In this document: piece by piece, positions 32,385 to 45,071 of the stretch | Numbering within the stretch: position 1 is the first letter of the stretch | How the letters are laid out: each line of letters begins with the position of its first letter | Assembly (NCBI GenBank): GCA_030015575.1 | Contig: CM057339.1 | Span: 772,102,809-772,166,808, forward strand | Direction: 5' to 3' | DNA length: 64,000 bases | Source: Agapanthus africanus | Lineage: Eukaryota; Streptophyta; Magnoliopsida; Asparagales; Amaryllidaceae | Notes under the pieces: generated by a model | The model's input: the letters and a program-made list of their open reading frames with translations, nothing else | What the model was told of the DNA's origin: nothing | Database searches by the model: none | Translations under genes and position numbers: made by a program

Positions 32385-33492
32385 CGCGGTGGGTAGATAT
32401 CTCTTGTCAAGGAACCGAATGGATTTGAGCATCCGAATGGATTTGAGCATCGCGCTTGTCACAGGAACCTAGATATCTATTGTCAAGGATATCTACGATG
32501 GTGTAGTGGCAAATGTCAGAACTTGCGGCGGCTTAACGAGTGATTTTCCGATTACAATTGGTTTACATCAAGGATCTGCATTAAGTCCATTCCTGTTTAC
32601 CATCGTGATGGATGAGCTTACTAGAACTATCCAAGATGAGGTACCTTGGTGTATGCTATTCGCTGATGATATTGTTCTAGTAAATGAGACGAAAGCAGGG
32701 GTTAATGCCAAATTGGAATTATGGAGTCAAGCATTGGAATCTCGGGGATTCAGATTGAGCAGGTCCAAGACAGCATATATGCATTGCAAATTTAGTAACC
32801 AGAGAAGTCAAAACCATATTGGTATAACATTAGAAGGGCAAGAGATATCACCGAGAGACCAGTTTAGATATCAAGGTTCCATCATCCAAAAGAATGGGGA
32901 GATTGATAGTGATATTAATCAAAGGATCCAAGCTGGTTGGTTGAAATGGAGGAGTGTAGCAGGGATTTTGTGTGATCGTAACTTTCAGTTAAAATTGAAA
33001 GGGAAGTTTTATCAGAGTGCCATTCGGCCTGTCTTATTATATGGTACAGAATGCTGGGCTCCTAAGAAGCATCATACACAGAAGATGCACGTAGCAGATA
33101 TGCGCATACTTCGTTGGATGTGAGGTAACACTAGAAAAGATAAGGTGAGAAATGAGGATATTCGTGCAAAAGTTGGTGTAGCACCTGTGGAGGAGAAGAT
33201 GCGGGAAAATCGGCTAAGATGGTTTGGTCATGTGCGACGCAGACCTATGGAAGCACCGGTTCGACGAATAGATACTCTCGATATGGGCAATGGCAAAAGG
33301 GCAAAAGGGAGACCGAAGAAAACATGGATGGAGGTGATACGAAACGATATAGTTACTAAAGGACTCAATGAAAGTATATTGTTCGATAGGAGTGAGTGGA
33401 GGCGGAGGATTCATGTGCTAGACCCGGCGTGATTCTCATGTTGGTTCATGTGCCTACCCCATATGCTTGGGATAAAAGGCTCAGTTGTTGTT
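32385..33492 (+). mobile_element. RTE-1: 5'-truncated RTE-type LINE
   Basis: This 1.1-kb insertion is flanked by an 18-bp target duplication, the length expected of target-primed reverse transcription. It ends in GGGATAAAAGGCTCAGTTG then TTGTTGTT. A (TTG)-type tail is typical of plant RTE elements. The first 90 bp are not LINE but copies of flanking copia sequence. Only the back half of RT and the C-terminal domain remain. Confidence 0.9.
32476..33432 (+). pseudogene. RTE-1 reverse transcriptase C-terminal half
   Basis: Motifs in order are IVKDIYDGVVANVRTCGG, FPITIGLHQGSALSPFLF, WCMLFADDIVLV (FADD active site at 32659-32670), ESRGFRLSRSKTAYM, GWLKWRSVAGILCDR and AIRPVLLYGTECWAPKK. Then comes a TGA at 33121-33123 where Cys is expected after RWM, and the usual RTE tail ENRLRWFGHVRRRPMEAPVR and GRPKKTWMEVIRND. 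The active site is intact but the endonuclease and front of RT are missing, so it is dead on arrival. Confidence 0.92.
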
Positions 33493-34080
33493 GACTGGTG
33501 AAAAGGTTTCATCATAGTCCAAGCCTGGTCTTTGACGAAATCCTTTTGCGACCAGCCTAGCTTTATAGGTCTCCACCTGACCATCCACACCGATCTTTCT
33601 CTTAATGATCCATTTGCACCCTATGGGTTTTACTCCAAGAGGTGCAACCTCCAAAGTCCATATTTTTTTGGTGTGCATGGATTCCATTTCGGATCTCATG
33701 GCATCCAGCCACTTCATTGAGTCACCATTCGTGATAGCTTGCTGAAAACTAGTAGGATCATCATCATTCATGATGCAATCTTCTCTATCACCATCAATTA
33801 GAAAATTGTAGTATCTATCAAGTGGGCGAGAAGTCTTACTAGATCTACGGAGTGGTTGAGGTTCGTCAGGTTTTATTGAAAGCTCAGGTTCAACCAAGTC
33901 ATCGGTAATTGTTTGTGTTTCTGGAATTTCTTCCAGTTCTACCGCATTGCCAACAGTATCATTTGTAAAAAAATTATTTTCTAAAAATGTGGCATACTGA
34001 GAAACAAACACCCTTTGTTCCTCCTTGTGGTAGAAAAGATATCCATACGAGTTTTTTGGATATTCCACAAATTTACACAA
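33493..34080 (-). pseudogene. Angela-2 RT N-terminal part with integrase C-terminus
   Basis: The minus strand reads [105 protein letters not shown] and DYDETFSPV. It is open for 196 codons until the LINE insertion and continues in AMLKSIRILL at 32366. Confidence 0.92.
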
Positions 34081-34953
34081 AACCGATCGTGTCTCGAGTT
34101 TGTCCGGATTCTACTTTTTCACATAAGCCGGACAACCCCATATCCTAACTCGTTTAAGAGATGGTCTCTTCCCATACCATATCTTATATAGAGTGGTTGA
34201 CACGGTTTTGGTTGAAACCCTATTCAATAGATAAATCGCAGTCTCCAATGCGTGCCCCCATAATGAAAGTGGTAACTCAGCATCACTCATCATTGATCGT
34301 ACCATATCTAAAAGGGTACGATTCCTCCATTCCGACACACCGTTGTGCTATGGTGTGTATGGAGGAGTGAGCTGAGAGAGAATCCCATTCTCTTTTAGGA
34401 AATCTAGAAACTCTGAGCTTAGATACTCACCTCCTTGATCCGATCGAAGTTTCTTGATACCCAAGTCTGTTTGTTTTTCTACTTTAGATTTATACTCCTT
34501 GAACTTTTCGAAGGCTTAGGATTTATGTTTCAACAAGAACACGTGTCCGAATCTCGAGAAATCATCTATAAAAGTTATGAAGTACGAAAAACCACCTCTC
34601 GCATGTGTAGACATTGGTCCACATACATCACTATGTATGAGGCCTAAGAGTTCAGTAGCTCTCTCTCCGTGTCCACTAAACGGAGTTTTGGTCATTTTAC
34701 CTTTGATACAAGACTGGCAAGTCGCATAAGATTTATATTCAAAAGAGTTTAAATATCCATCTTTATGTAGCTTGGTTAGTCTTGTTTCATTAATATGACC
34801 AAGTCTACAATGCCAAATGAAATCTTCATTTATGTCTGAAATCTTCCTTTTGTTTATGTGTTGTATATTAAAAACTATGTACTGGTTTAGGATGTATATC
34901 CCATTATTTAATATACCAGACCCAATCAACTCTTGATTAAGGTTAATGTTCAT
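34081..34953 (-). pseudogene. Angela-2 integrase remnant
   Basis: The minus strand carries ELIGSGILNNGIYILNQ, FIWHCRLGHINETRLTKLHK, CQSCIKGKMTKTPFSGHGE, GLIHSDVCGPMST, FITFIDDFSRFGHVFLLKH, a TAA near 34516 (Glu expected), LRSDQGGEYLSSEFLDFL, TPPYTP then TAG (Gln expected), HNGVSEWRNRTLLDMVRSMM (Glu kept) and RIWGCPAYVKK followed by another TAG (Gln expected). Confidence 0.92.
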
Positions 34954-35257
34954 AACATTAGATTATAATACAAAATTATATCTAGCATTGTCTAACAACG
35001 ATACAGATATAATATTACATAACATTGAAAGTAAAAAATAACATGGGTTCAAAACCTATATACAACCCGACGGCAAACCAAGGTGATACTCTCCCACTGC
35101 TACAGCATGTACAGAGGAACCATTCCCAACTCGGAGAGTGTGATCACCTTTCTTCAAAAACCTGCTATTTCTCAGCCCCTGCACACAATTGCAGATGTGA
35201 GATCCTGACCCGGCATCTAATACCTAGGAAGCAGAGTGAATTAAAAAACAGCTTTCT
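34954..35257 (-). pseudogene. Angela-2 protease remnant
   Basis: Reading leftwards from the solo-LTR junction: SCFLIHSAS, stop (Trp expected), VLDAGSGSHICNCVQGLRNS, RVGNGSSVHAVAVGEYHLGL and PSGC. It is a copia retropepsin whose active site DTG reads DAG. The frame joins gag across the 35258-39881 insertion. Confidence 0.85.
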
Positions 35258-38200
35258 TATAACGTTTTAAAAATAAATAATTAATTAATTAAATAAATAA
35301 AAACCCTTTAGGTGAATTTTTTGATAATCGGTAAAATAAACCGTATTTTCCGTAAAACTCAACTACAATTATTTTTCAATATAGATTTAAATATTTCAAT
35401 TTTAACTATATAATTGCTAGTATTTGGTATTTATTTAGTCACTTATAAATTATTAGTTTACCTAAATATTTTTCCTTAAATAATTATTTTTAATATTAAC
35501 ATAAGCTTTTAATTATACATTAAATGGGTGCAAATTATAAATTGCAATGGGTTAATTTGACAAATGTGAACCATGACATATTAGAATTAAAATTGTTGCA
35601 TTCTCTTCTCTTCTTTAATTGGTTTCAAAATTCTAGAGAATTCTAGGGTGAAATTGAAGTAAGAAAATAAATAAAATAAAATAATTTTGAAAAGACTTAA
35701 AAGAGTCATTAATTAAGGAATTGTTCTACACATTTCTACACTCTTTCTCTCTCTCCCCTCACTTCCTCCCTCATGGCCGAAATTCCCACCATGGCAGCCC
35801 CTCATTTTCCCAAGCTCATTCTCACTCCAAAAATTCAACAAAAAATCAAAATGAAATTCCACAAAAAACCCCAAATTCCAATTACAATCTCTACCCATTA
35901 TTATTTGGCCTATCTAGCATGGATCTTGGAGCAAAGTTAGCACTTTGGAGACTAGGTTGCATGTTGGGTTTCTTGTTGTGGAGGTTTATTTCTAACCCAA
36001 GTGTTTAATTGTTGCTATAATACTTCAAATTAAGCTAATTAGAAGTGTAATTATGGTTTTAATTTTTGTGATTGAAAATTCAAGAAAGGGTTATTAAATC
36101 AAATTAGGGTTTTCATCATTGGATATTGATCTTAATGTATAGTTTAACATGTTAGGTATTGTTAAACCTAATCTAGATGCTAAATTGTAATTTGTTACAA
36201 TTAATTTGTCCGAATTGCAAAATTTTTGCAAACTAAGTTTTTGTAGAATATGTATATAGGTGAGATAAAATTCTAGTGATAATTTTTATCAATTATTCAT
36301 GGTTTTAATGGGTAGATTAACATGTTAATTTAATGCAAAACCAAATCTAGTTACTAGTTGCTAATTGTTAGTTTAAAAATTGTGATAATTATGCTATTTT
36401 GCTAACTAGGTTTTAGAAATTGATTAAATAATTGAGATTAAAATCTAATTAAGGTTTTTATGACATTATTAACATTTTAAATTGTAGTTTAATACTTTAG
36501 TTCATGCAAAACTAAGTTTAGTTGTTGAATTGTGAATTTGGCTTTAAAAAGTGTTAAAATTTGATATTATTGCAAACTAGAATTTAGGATTTAATACAAA
36601 TTGATGAGATTAAATTATGGTGATGGTTTGTATGACTTAGTTAATATTATGGCCATTAGATATTTTAAAACATCAAGTTTCGAACTAAAACGAAAATTAA
36701 GTGCTTTCTAGGTTTTCGGAAATAAATCGATTTGATTCATTTTGAGGTTTTGATGAGTTGTAATCTATTTCATATTATAATTAGTGAGTTTCGGAACTAC
36801 GATTTGTACGTTTGTGTTTTATCTCGAATAATCGGCATTTGTACGCCGATGTCGAGGGTTACTGGGTTCTTTTGCATGAGCGGGTCATAGGTTTTAACCT
36901 ATGTGTGTTTCGTGCGCCATTTTGGTTTTATCCGCGATTCGGTTTATGATATTATATATGTTTGCGTATAGATACCTCTCACGTGGACTTCGGACGATGA
37001 AGAAGAGGAGGGTGGCATCGACTTCGGCAGACAAGGACCAGGTGAGTAGATGTATATCTACGGGGGAAGTCGGGTGGATGGCGTATAGCACCCCCGAAAA
37101 CGTAGAATAAGGATATTATGTACTATTAGTAGGAAGTTGGATGTGACCTTATATTCTTGACGAGTAGGGTATTAGTCAAGACTGGATTAGACTGATTTAG
37201 AAAGACTTAACCAGAGGATGATTGCCCAGGAGGGGATGCGTAGGTTTCATGTAGACACACACGCACGCACACATACATGCACTTGACTTGGTGTATATGT
37301 GTCTATATATATGTGTGTATGTGTGTGTGTGTGTATATATAACATATACACGGGATATGAGGATGTTATATCATATTGGAGATACGATCGAGTTATGATA
37401 TGAGATGTATTATGATATTAGCGGATCGTTGGGAGATGAGAAATTGTATATTTATACATAAACGATAATAGGTGATGATGACATTGAAATGTATGAGACT
37501 CTAGAATAAAACCCAGATTGTAATATGTGACTTAATCACGATATGATATATGACATGATATTTTAATGGATCATTTGACGATGGATATTTACACAGACGA
37601 TGATTTGTGTTTGATAATATTGGGATGTATGCGATTATAGTACAGTACCCTTGATCATGATACTGTTTGATGATGATACTATACGAACGATGATGTATAT
37701 ATCCGATAGTTGACCCGTACCCCGATTTTGGGTAAAGTACGATGGATTTTACCGTACGAGGCATAGATATGATGATTGATCCGCACTCGTAACTCGAGAA
37801 AGTCGTACTATGTACGTGACGCTATTGAGACTGGATCGCCGACTACTAAAGATATCGACTCAGACTTTAGGAGGATTATTATTACCTTTCGACTAGTGTC
37901 TTTAGTTAGTTCCTTAGTTGGTTAGGTAGATCTTAGTTTAGGCTCGAGTCATACTTATTTTTAAAACTAACGAATCATGCGCATTTTTAAAGATAGCCTG
38001 AGGGATACTACGGATTTTTCAAAGGACATATATTTTCATAAAAACCCCGTAGCCCCTAATTTTCTAAAAACCACGATTCATGCTTTTTCAAACAACAAAC
38101 TGTATGACTCTTAATTAGTATGTATTCTCTAGTCGTGCGTTTACTACACATTCACCGTTATATTCATGTTGTATTCATCGCATTGCATATTCATACATAT

Positions 38201-39886
38201 GTTTTTTTAGCTAATATGAAACTCTGCCTGTTAGGACACCAGCACCATTACCGATGATGGGCATGATCCACGTACACTTATTTGCCGGCTCACACACATC
38301 ATCATCGGTAATTGCCATGTCGCGTACACTTTAGAACATATTATCTTTTTATTGATATAATCAGCTAAATGCTAGTCCAATATAATATTGTATGATTATT
38401 CTCATGTGCTAGTTTAGACATTGCATTTATTACTTAAACACTTCATGCATTCACATATTCATATTATCATGCGGTATTGTGGGGCTTATGCCAATACTCA
38501 TTATTTACTTACTCATAATTTTGGGATTTTGGATTTCTATGAGATTTCTGGATTTTGGGGGAAAACAGCAAGAATTTAATAAAAGCTTATTATTATCATT
38601 TTTAAAATGTAAGTTGCGGTTTTCTTGTGATGTATGGGTCGTCCACCATGAGATTTCATGTTCTGTTGGATTTCGAGACCCGATTTGAGGAGTGGATGAA
38701 CCATCTCGGGTACATGGTGGGCCCGGTATGGTACCCCGGGGCAAGAAGCTCGAGTTGTAGACGATGAGCCTGGCAGGGGAAGCCTACCTACCAGTGATGT
38801 CTGGCGCGGCGGATATCCAGAGGATACCGACCGTTGTCGTGAGATTTGATGATATGGGCCGATCCAGACTGACGGAGCCCGAGATATTGAGACTATGAGA
38901 TATTGAGACTATGAGGTATTGAGACCTTAAGATTTACATGTTTTGTGTCGATGCTTGACACGGATTTCCATGGATTTCATTGATGATGTTTCATCTTACC
39001 ACACAAATTTTACTATGATAAAATTTAAGGATTTCTTACAGATATATCCAGATTTCATGGTTGATTGTTTTACATTCATGGTGCATGCATACTCATACAC
39101 ATAACATGTTACTACTTGAGGCACTGACACGAGCACTGAGTATTGCACTTACATATAGATTACTACCCTATCACTATTAGTTGTCTAGTATTAGGTTAAG
39201 TATATTATATGACCTAGGAGAGCGTCGTGCATGCGATTTCTACTCGCAGATATCTTCTACTCACGAGTTGGCAACTCACCCCCATTGTGCCAAATTTTCT
39301 TACAGGTTTCGATATACAGGTTTCCTTGGCAGCTTGCTGGCACTTCATTTCATTCAGGGTGGTTTGCTCGATAGGTTGGTTCACTTGTATCAGGACCGCC
39401 GTTGTACTTTGATTATTTCATTTGTATCTAGTAAGCTCCATCAACCAGACTTGTATTACTTGATAAATTTAGAAGACCAGTTGCTTATTCTTTCGACCTT
39501 AGAGTCGTGCTTGTACTGTTATGGTATTCTGGTGGTTTTGCTGGTTTTCCTTGAGTTTTGTTACTCACCCTTCGGCGTTGTATATTATATTGCTTGTGTG
39601 GTTGTGACCGCCAATTGGCGAAGAGCTAGCTCCCGCTTGGGGATGCCTTTTTTTTATTGCTTATGTATATATTCTTATTTGTACCCGTTCGGGGCCAGTT
39701 TTTACAAAGGAGACTCGGCCGAAATTTTTAGGAAATTTGATGTTGCTTTTAAAACATGTTTTCCTACACTTCTTCTTTTTTATGGTTTAGATTCTGGGCT
39801 TCGGCTTACTTAGATTACGTTACGCCTTTAACGTTTCGTAATTTAAGTGCCGGTCACGTTCCGTACCTTCGGGGCGTGACATTTCT
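35253..39886. mobile_element. Chromovirus-like solo LTR (35258-39881) with TTTCT duplications
   Basis: TTTCT at 35253-35257 and 39882-39886 brackets TATAACG...GGGGCGTGACA. Chromoviruses of the Tekay/Del type have LTRs that begin TGTAAC and end GGCGTGACA, so the left TG appears mutated to TA. At 4624 bp it is long for a solo LTR. No gag or pol motif lies inside. Contents are AT-rich 5' sequence, a CT-rich block near 35740, a (CA/GT/TA) run at about 37254-37350, and an acceptor-like TTTTCTTACAG near 39305. The 210-codon frame at 39181-39813 shows no known motif. Removing the element restores the Angela-2 gag-protease frame. Confidence 0.85.
37254..37350. repeat. CA/GT/TA microsatellite
   Basis: Runs of ACACACGCACGCACACAT, then GTGTATGTGTGTGTGTGTGT and TATATA lie inside the chromovirus-like solo LTR. 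Confidence 0.9.
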
Positions 39887-40743
39887 GTTACAAACACACC
39901 TGAAGTGGAAGCATCACCATGCTTCTTCTTCTTGAGGCCGACCAGGTATCCAACGCGGTTTCTCTTCCAGTTCCCAGTCTGGTGGCAGTGGAAGCATTCC
40001 CCTCGTCCTGTCGCAGCAGCCCTTATCCTGTCCTTTCCCGGTGCCTTTTTCACTCCTCCTCTCGGCTTGATGGGATTCTTCTTTTTCTTTCCCTTGGCCT
40101 TGGCTTTCGGGATGGAAGAGGAAGATGGCCCAGCAATTAGAGCGGGAGTTTTCGCTACCTTTAGCGTGCTCTCCGCACTCCTCAACATATTGAGGAGTTC
40201 AGGTAATGACTTCTCTATGTTGTGTATGTTGAAGTTTACAATGAACTGAGCAAAGGCAGGAGGAAGGGACTGTAGAACAATATCAACATACTGTTCGTTC
40301 TCCATGGTCCAACCCAGGTCCTCTAGTTCTTCGATAAGTCCAATCATCTTCAATGCATGGCCACCTACAGACGTACCAGCAGCCATCCGCATCTGAAACA
40401 ACTTTCGAGATGTCTCGTATCAGAGAGTATGAGATTATTCTTCATACAACTCCTTTGTATGGAGAAAGATGGATTTTACATCCATCTTCTCATGTTGCTT
40501 CTGATGTTCATTGTTCATAGAAGCAAGAGCGAGGCACTTGGCTATTGCACAGTCTATATCCCATGTCTTGTGGATTTCTTTATCCACGACTGAAGAATCA
40601 GGGCCTGGGCTAGGAAGGGCTGGAGTATTCAGGATGTATCCGACCTTATCATAGGTCAGGGCAATATTTGCGTTCCTCAGCCAATTTTTGTAATTCGGTC
40701 CCGTGAGTTTATTCTTGTCTAATAAAAGCTTAAGTCCCGTCAT
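39887..40743 (-). pseudogene. Angela-2 gag remnant
   Basis: The minus strand begins MTGLKLLLDKNKLTGPNYKN, WLRNANIALTYDKVGYIL, typical of copia gag (UBN2 type). It has stops at 40435-40437 and near 40420 (positions where Gln and Arg are expected), then LFQMRMAAGTSVGGH, LSLPPA-type QSLPPAFAQFIVNFN, a Lys/Pro-rich stretch and a zinc knuckle GECFHCHQTGNWKRN that has lost its last Cys. It ends GDASTSGVFVTE at the solo-LTR insertion point and continues in the protease. Confidence 0.9.
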
Positions 40744-43137
40744 AGGTATCTGCCGTTAGGAGAGAGAAAAGAAGACACTCAGCAATTGCTCTTGTATAAT
40801 TAGATTGGTTATTAATCTTATCTAATCGATGTCTCTCACTGCTTTTTATCAAATTTTCCTTCAAACCTTAAAAAGAAAATTAGCCAGGATTAACTGCAAT
40901 CTACAAGTTCGCTAACCGGTCGGCCAGGCCAGTGTCGGTACTCCGAGGGGGGTTCCCCATGCTTTCGCATGGACCTAATTAAAATAAACCTCATTTTCCT
41001 AGAGGCGTAACCCCGTTGACACATTTCTAGACACCTGCTGGATTAGCTAATTGTAAAGTGCAAAACTCTTCCGGGAGTAACTTTTACTCACAGTGGGATC
41101 GGGATCCAACTATCAAATAGAAGGTATGCAATCTCATTGCAAATTTCAACTCTTGAAATTTCCGATATAATTTTTACCCCTAATGTCTTATGACCTTAAC
41201 TATGGTCAACAAATCATAAGCACTAGTCAAGTTCTACCCGCCATTTCGTGATTGATTTAGACCCACCCGCATGACCCTTAACTATGGTCAACAAAGTCAT
41301 ACGAATATCCAAATCGATCGCATCAAATACTTTGAAGGAAGACATCACTTAGCTACCGTACACCACGTCTTAACTATAGTCAACAAACATGGCACGAATA
41401 CTAAGTACTCTACTTCCTAAAATGGCGGAGGGCAACGAATGGTTTTTATGAAAACCCTTAACGTTTTGAACTTGATATCGTTGTAGAATCTAGTGAAAAG
41501 AGTGGTTTAAGCTCCAGTTTTAAAAGTTGAATAGTTTTGTAGTATCTTTCTAATTTTTCTAAAGAGGTCACTCCCGGTGAAGGGATCTCGGCTCTTTTCT
41601 CATCGAATGAGGTGCTGGATATTCATGAATACCACGATGCAAAGCAAAAGTTAGATCAACTATAAAAAAAATCGAGTGCTTTGTAACATTTGCTGGTTTC
41701 TCTAAAGGGGTCACTCCCGGTGAAGGGATCTCGGCCCTTTCCTCTTCGAATGAGGTGCTGGATATTCATCAAGGAATACCACTATGCAAAATAAAGACTA
41801 GAGTTAACCATTTTAAAAGTTTGATTCTACAACATATTTAGGTTTCTTTTTCTTAACATTAATCACATTAATGTTGGCCCATCATTTACGTTTCCTAAAC
41901 ATCACAGAAAAGAAACGAAAATAGAAAGTACGCTTATGCCATCCGCATTCGCCACGGGGCCCCATTATGCACCGTTAGGTTACTTAACTAATGGCAGAGC
42001 GGGGGCTGGACTAATGCGGGTATAAAACGTAAGCAACGTTTATTATATATCTCATATATAAATATCCATACGTCGCACGCATTTATAAACATTCCAGATC
42101 ACAGATGAATACATTGGATATACTAGGAATTCCGTATTTCATTTAAGCCCTTAATGAAAGACGGGTTCCACGGTCGTGATGAATAGCTAAACCCCACCCT
42201 AGACCCCTACGGGTGTGGAAAACTACCCGCCAAATTTCCAAAGTGAAGCAACCTCCCTCAACAAAGTGAGTAGGCCACTAGGCACTTCGAGAACCCGGTA
42301 GTTTGTGCACCCCACCTTGAGTCTATCCTAGGAGCAAAAACAATAAAAAGAAAATATACAACGGTGGCTACAACCTTAACCCGGATGTGCCCCGCAAAAT
42401 AATATTACATCACTTTTTAAAAATTACATGAATGAAAGAAAAACGCTCTTCTCATATCCCCGGCTATTCATCCATGACGATCCAACATATTCATATACAC
42501 ATACCATCACATGATATCATTACAGATGTATGAAACCCCGACTAATCAATGTAGAGCAATTAGTCGACGTTTCCAAACACACATTCACATCACCAAGCTT
42601 GTAAAGCAACCGCGACATTAGAATTCCGCACAAGATTAGCAAACTAAATCAATTTTCCAACACATGAAAAATTCAGTGAGCTAGTTTTCAAAAACCGATC
42701 GTTTTGAGCCAATCCGGGAGTCAAAACGAACTCGAAACCCGTCCTAATCTTTGCGGAGCCGAAGAACATGAAAAATACTATCGAGTTGGGGGACTCGGGG
42801 GTACCCACCACCTCGAGGTGGCCCGAAGGGGTTGGCAGACCCGAGAGCACCCAATTGCGGTGCTGTCGGGTCACCCACCCCCAAGGCCACCTCGATGTGG
42901 TCTTAGGGTGTGGGTCCGGCCTCTGGTCCCCCCGGGGTATCCCCAAGGTGTGTGCGCTCCATCCCGCGGCTTCTCGGTTCAAACTGTGAGCACGCGGGGT
43001 GTGCAAACAACTTAAAACTTCAATTTTCAAAACTGTTTTCTCGGCAGTTTTTGCGCGACAAAAAACAAAGGAATTCTAACGTTACTATAAGCTATTTAAG
43101 GTTTAAACACCAAAATAAACAAATAATTGCTAGTGGA
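40744..43137 (-). other. Angela-2 untranslated leader
   Basis: The 2.4 kb between 5' LTR and gag has no gene. It matches the Angela-4 leader (53183-55577) in reverse. Notable contents are an 85-bp conserved block (41938-42023), a 143-bp tandem duplication (about 41545-41850) and, near 42795-42905, two palindromes CCACCTCGAGGTGG and CCACCTCGATGTGG. No primer site of the TGGTATCAGAGC kind is recognisable next to 43138. Confidence 0.7.
41938..42023 (-). other. Conserved, foldable leader block in Angela-2
   Basis: About 85 bases agree with 54370-54455 at all but a handful of positions, while the sequence around both has drifted. Complementary segments GGGGCCCCGTGG and CCACGGGGCCCC, and CC(G/A)TTAG...CTAACGG, suggest an RNA structure. 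Packaging or translation control is a guess. Confidence 0.55.
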
Positions 43138-45071
43138 TGTTGCACTCTCACAATACTTGTGAGGAGGCGGAAGCGGTAAACAAAAATTTCCTTCCATGCA
43201 ACACCCACATAAACCAAGATCTTATACTTAAACCTTAACTAGCAACCCTATCTAAAGATCTTATCTACTATGATAGTGTTATACCTAAGGAACCGGTCCT
43301 TTGGGTATTTATTTGGATGTGACTCTTAGGCTCCTTGTGGTCGCAAAGAACTCGATCTCCGGCCACCTCAAGATCCAAGATGATCCACCCGAGAGCTATC
43401 GAACATGCTACAAACTCTTCACAAGAGTTTAACTAAGAGATCAAGAGTGCTAGAGTGATCACTTAGATGATGTAGAGATCAAGTATTGGATTATTATGTC
43501 TCTTGACCTATGATTTACAACTCATGTGAGTGATTTAGGTTAAGAGGTAGAGGGAGGAGATAATGAGGAGAGAGAAAGTGAATGTGATAAAATGAAAAAT
43601 CAAGCATAGAAAAGTAATGATATGGCTAAAAGAAAATAATTGAAGCATGTGTTATTTTTCTCCAAAATAATACACCATGCTTCAATAGTAACTCCAAATG
43701 AATATAAAATGAATTTAGCCATGCCATCACCCATACTTACACTTCCTCCAAATTCCACCTCGTTGTTTTATTTTCACAAAATAAAAACCCATTTATGAGG
43801 TGTCTCCTTCTAGAATGTATTCTTGTAACAATTACAAGAATACCCCTCACCGTATACCGCACAAGTATATCTGTATCCGAATTCCGAAAAATACGAATAC
43901 AAATAATCCAATAATATAATACCGGTATGCGGCTTAAACCAAAGCCTACCAGTATTAACCTTCCGATCATTATTCCTGTAACCAATACACGAACAAGATC
44001 AAAACCCTGCCGTAACAACTTACGGCCTCTACATCTTTTGCCTGAACCAGGGAACTCTCTGTGTGGGACTCTAAACACTCAACAGTATGGTGACAGTGAA
44101 TTTAACCACAAGCACGTCAGCGGCACTAGCTGTGCGTAATAGCTACCTAGGTACATGACGAAAAGGTGGCTGACGAGCGAACTCATCACAACCCTAACGA
44201 GCCTATAAGCAACACTTACCGTACAATCCGGTCTTCATCTGATACTTCGCATATGAAGTCTATGGGTGGTAAATGTCAGACCCCAGTAACTTTATAAGTC
44301 ATGCTGATTTACCACCTATAGCGGTTCGAGAAACTACTGATAACTCTTATCAGTAAATCTCGAGAACCCTGGCCAGGAATTTGCTGTTATGGCCGATCAA
44401 GTATAGCGCGACATCAACTCCCTATACCGGGAGAGACGAAATCCCTCATATCGCTCACTGCCTCCATGCGATTCGGGACTATACCTAAAATCCACCTGTT
44501 TGCATGACTCGGTAGAGCTGTGGTAGAGAGGAAATCAAAACACAGTGGGAATCACACAAGACACTATGACGATCTCGGGTCTACAAACTAACATGTACAA
44601 GTGTCACTAGAGAACTGCTATCTGACAATGGTATATATACCATCTAGGAGTTCTCGGCGAGTCCTGTTCAGTGTACCCATTCTCTAATGAGCACATGTGT
44701 ACAATCTTTGATGTCAAACACCAATGGTTGTGGGATCAACCATCGCCCCCAGGGTCAAGAAACGTACACACTAGTCTACTCTGGTAATATCGATGCACTG
44801 TCTCGATATACCCTCGACTAGGAACTATTAAAATATATTCTTATAGACTGTTCAAGCCCCACTAGTATGATCTACATCATAATCCTGGCAGTCAAGCATA
44901 CTCCTAAAGGCTTCATCAACATGTATATAAAGATATGAAATACAACACATCACACGTTAAGATGAAGATAAACCAGATAGCATACTATCATTTCGAGCAA
45001 AGATTGTTTCTGTACATATACATACCTTGCATCCTATACAATACAGGCCTCTAGGGCATACATATCTAGCA
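43138..45071 (-). repeat. Angela-2 5' LTR, about 1934 bp
   Basis: On the minus strand it begins TGCTAGATATGTATGCCCTA at 45071. The end at 43138 (...AGAGTGCAACA) is inferred from a terminal CA and from loss of LTR similarity. The right boundary is sharp: at 45072 Tat-2 gag resumes. Confidence 0.75.

Larger units (their letters stand above)
5083..45071 (-). mobile_element. Angela-2: minus-strand Ty1/copia element, host of nested insertions
   Basis: The pieces read in order from right to left: 5' LTR (43138-45071), leader, gag (39882-40743), protease (34954-35257), integrase (34081-34953), RT (33493-34080 plus 31779-32366), RNase H (31454-31837 plus 5884-6321) and 3' LTR (5083-5883). Three insertions interrupt it: Tat-1, an RTE LINE and a chromovirus-like solo LTR. 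At each break the protein reading resumes exactly on the far side once a target duplication is removed, which proves the pieces belong together. The 3' LTR is cut by Angela-1 at 5082. Confidence 0.85.

Noticed and set aside
39181..39813. A 210-codon open frame in the chromovirus-like solo LTR
   Set aside because: It lies wholly inside LTR sequence, is rich in Cys, Tyr and Leu as expected from random T-rich DNA, and shows no domain motif.
42644..43179. Several overlapping frames of about 90-128 codons near a GC-rich segment
   Set aside because: All frames stay open because of high GC. The segment is copia leader and shows no coding motif.
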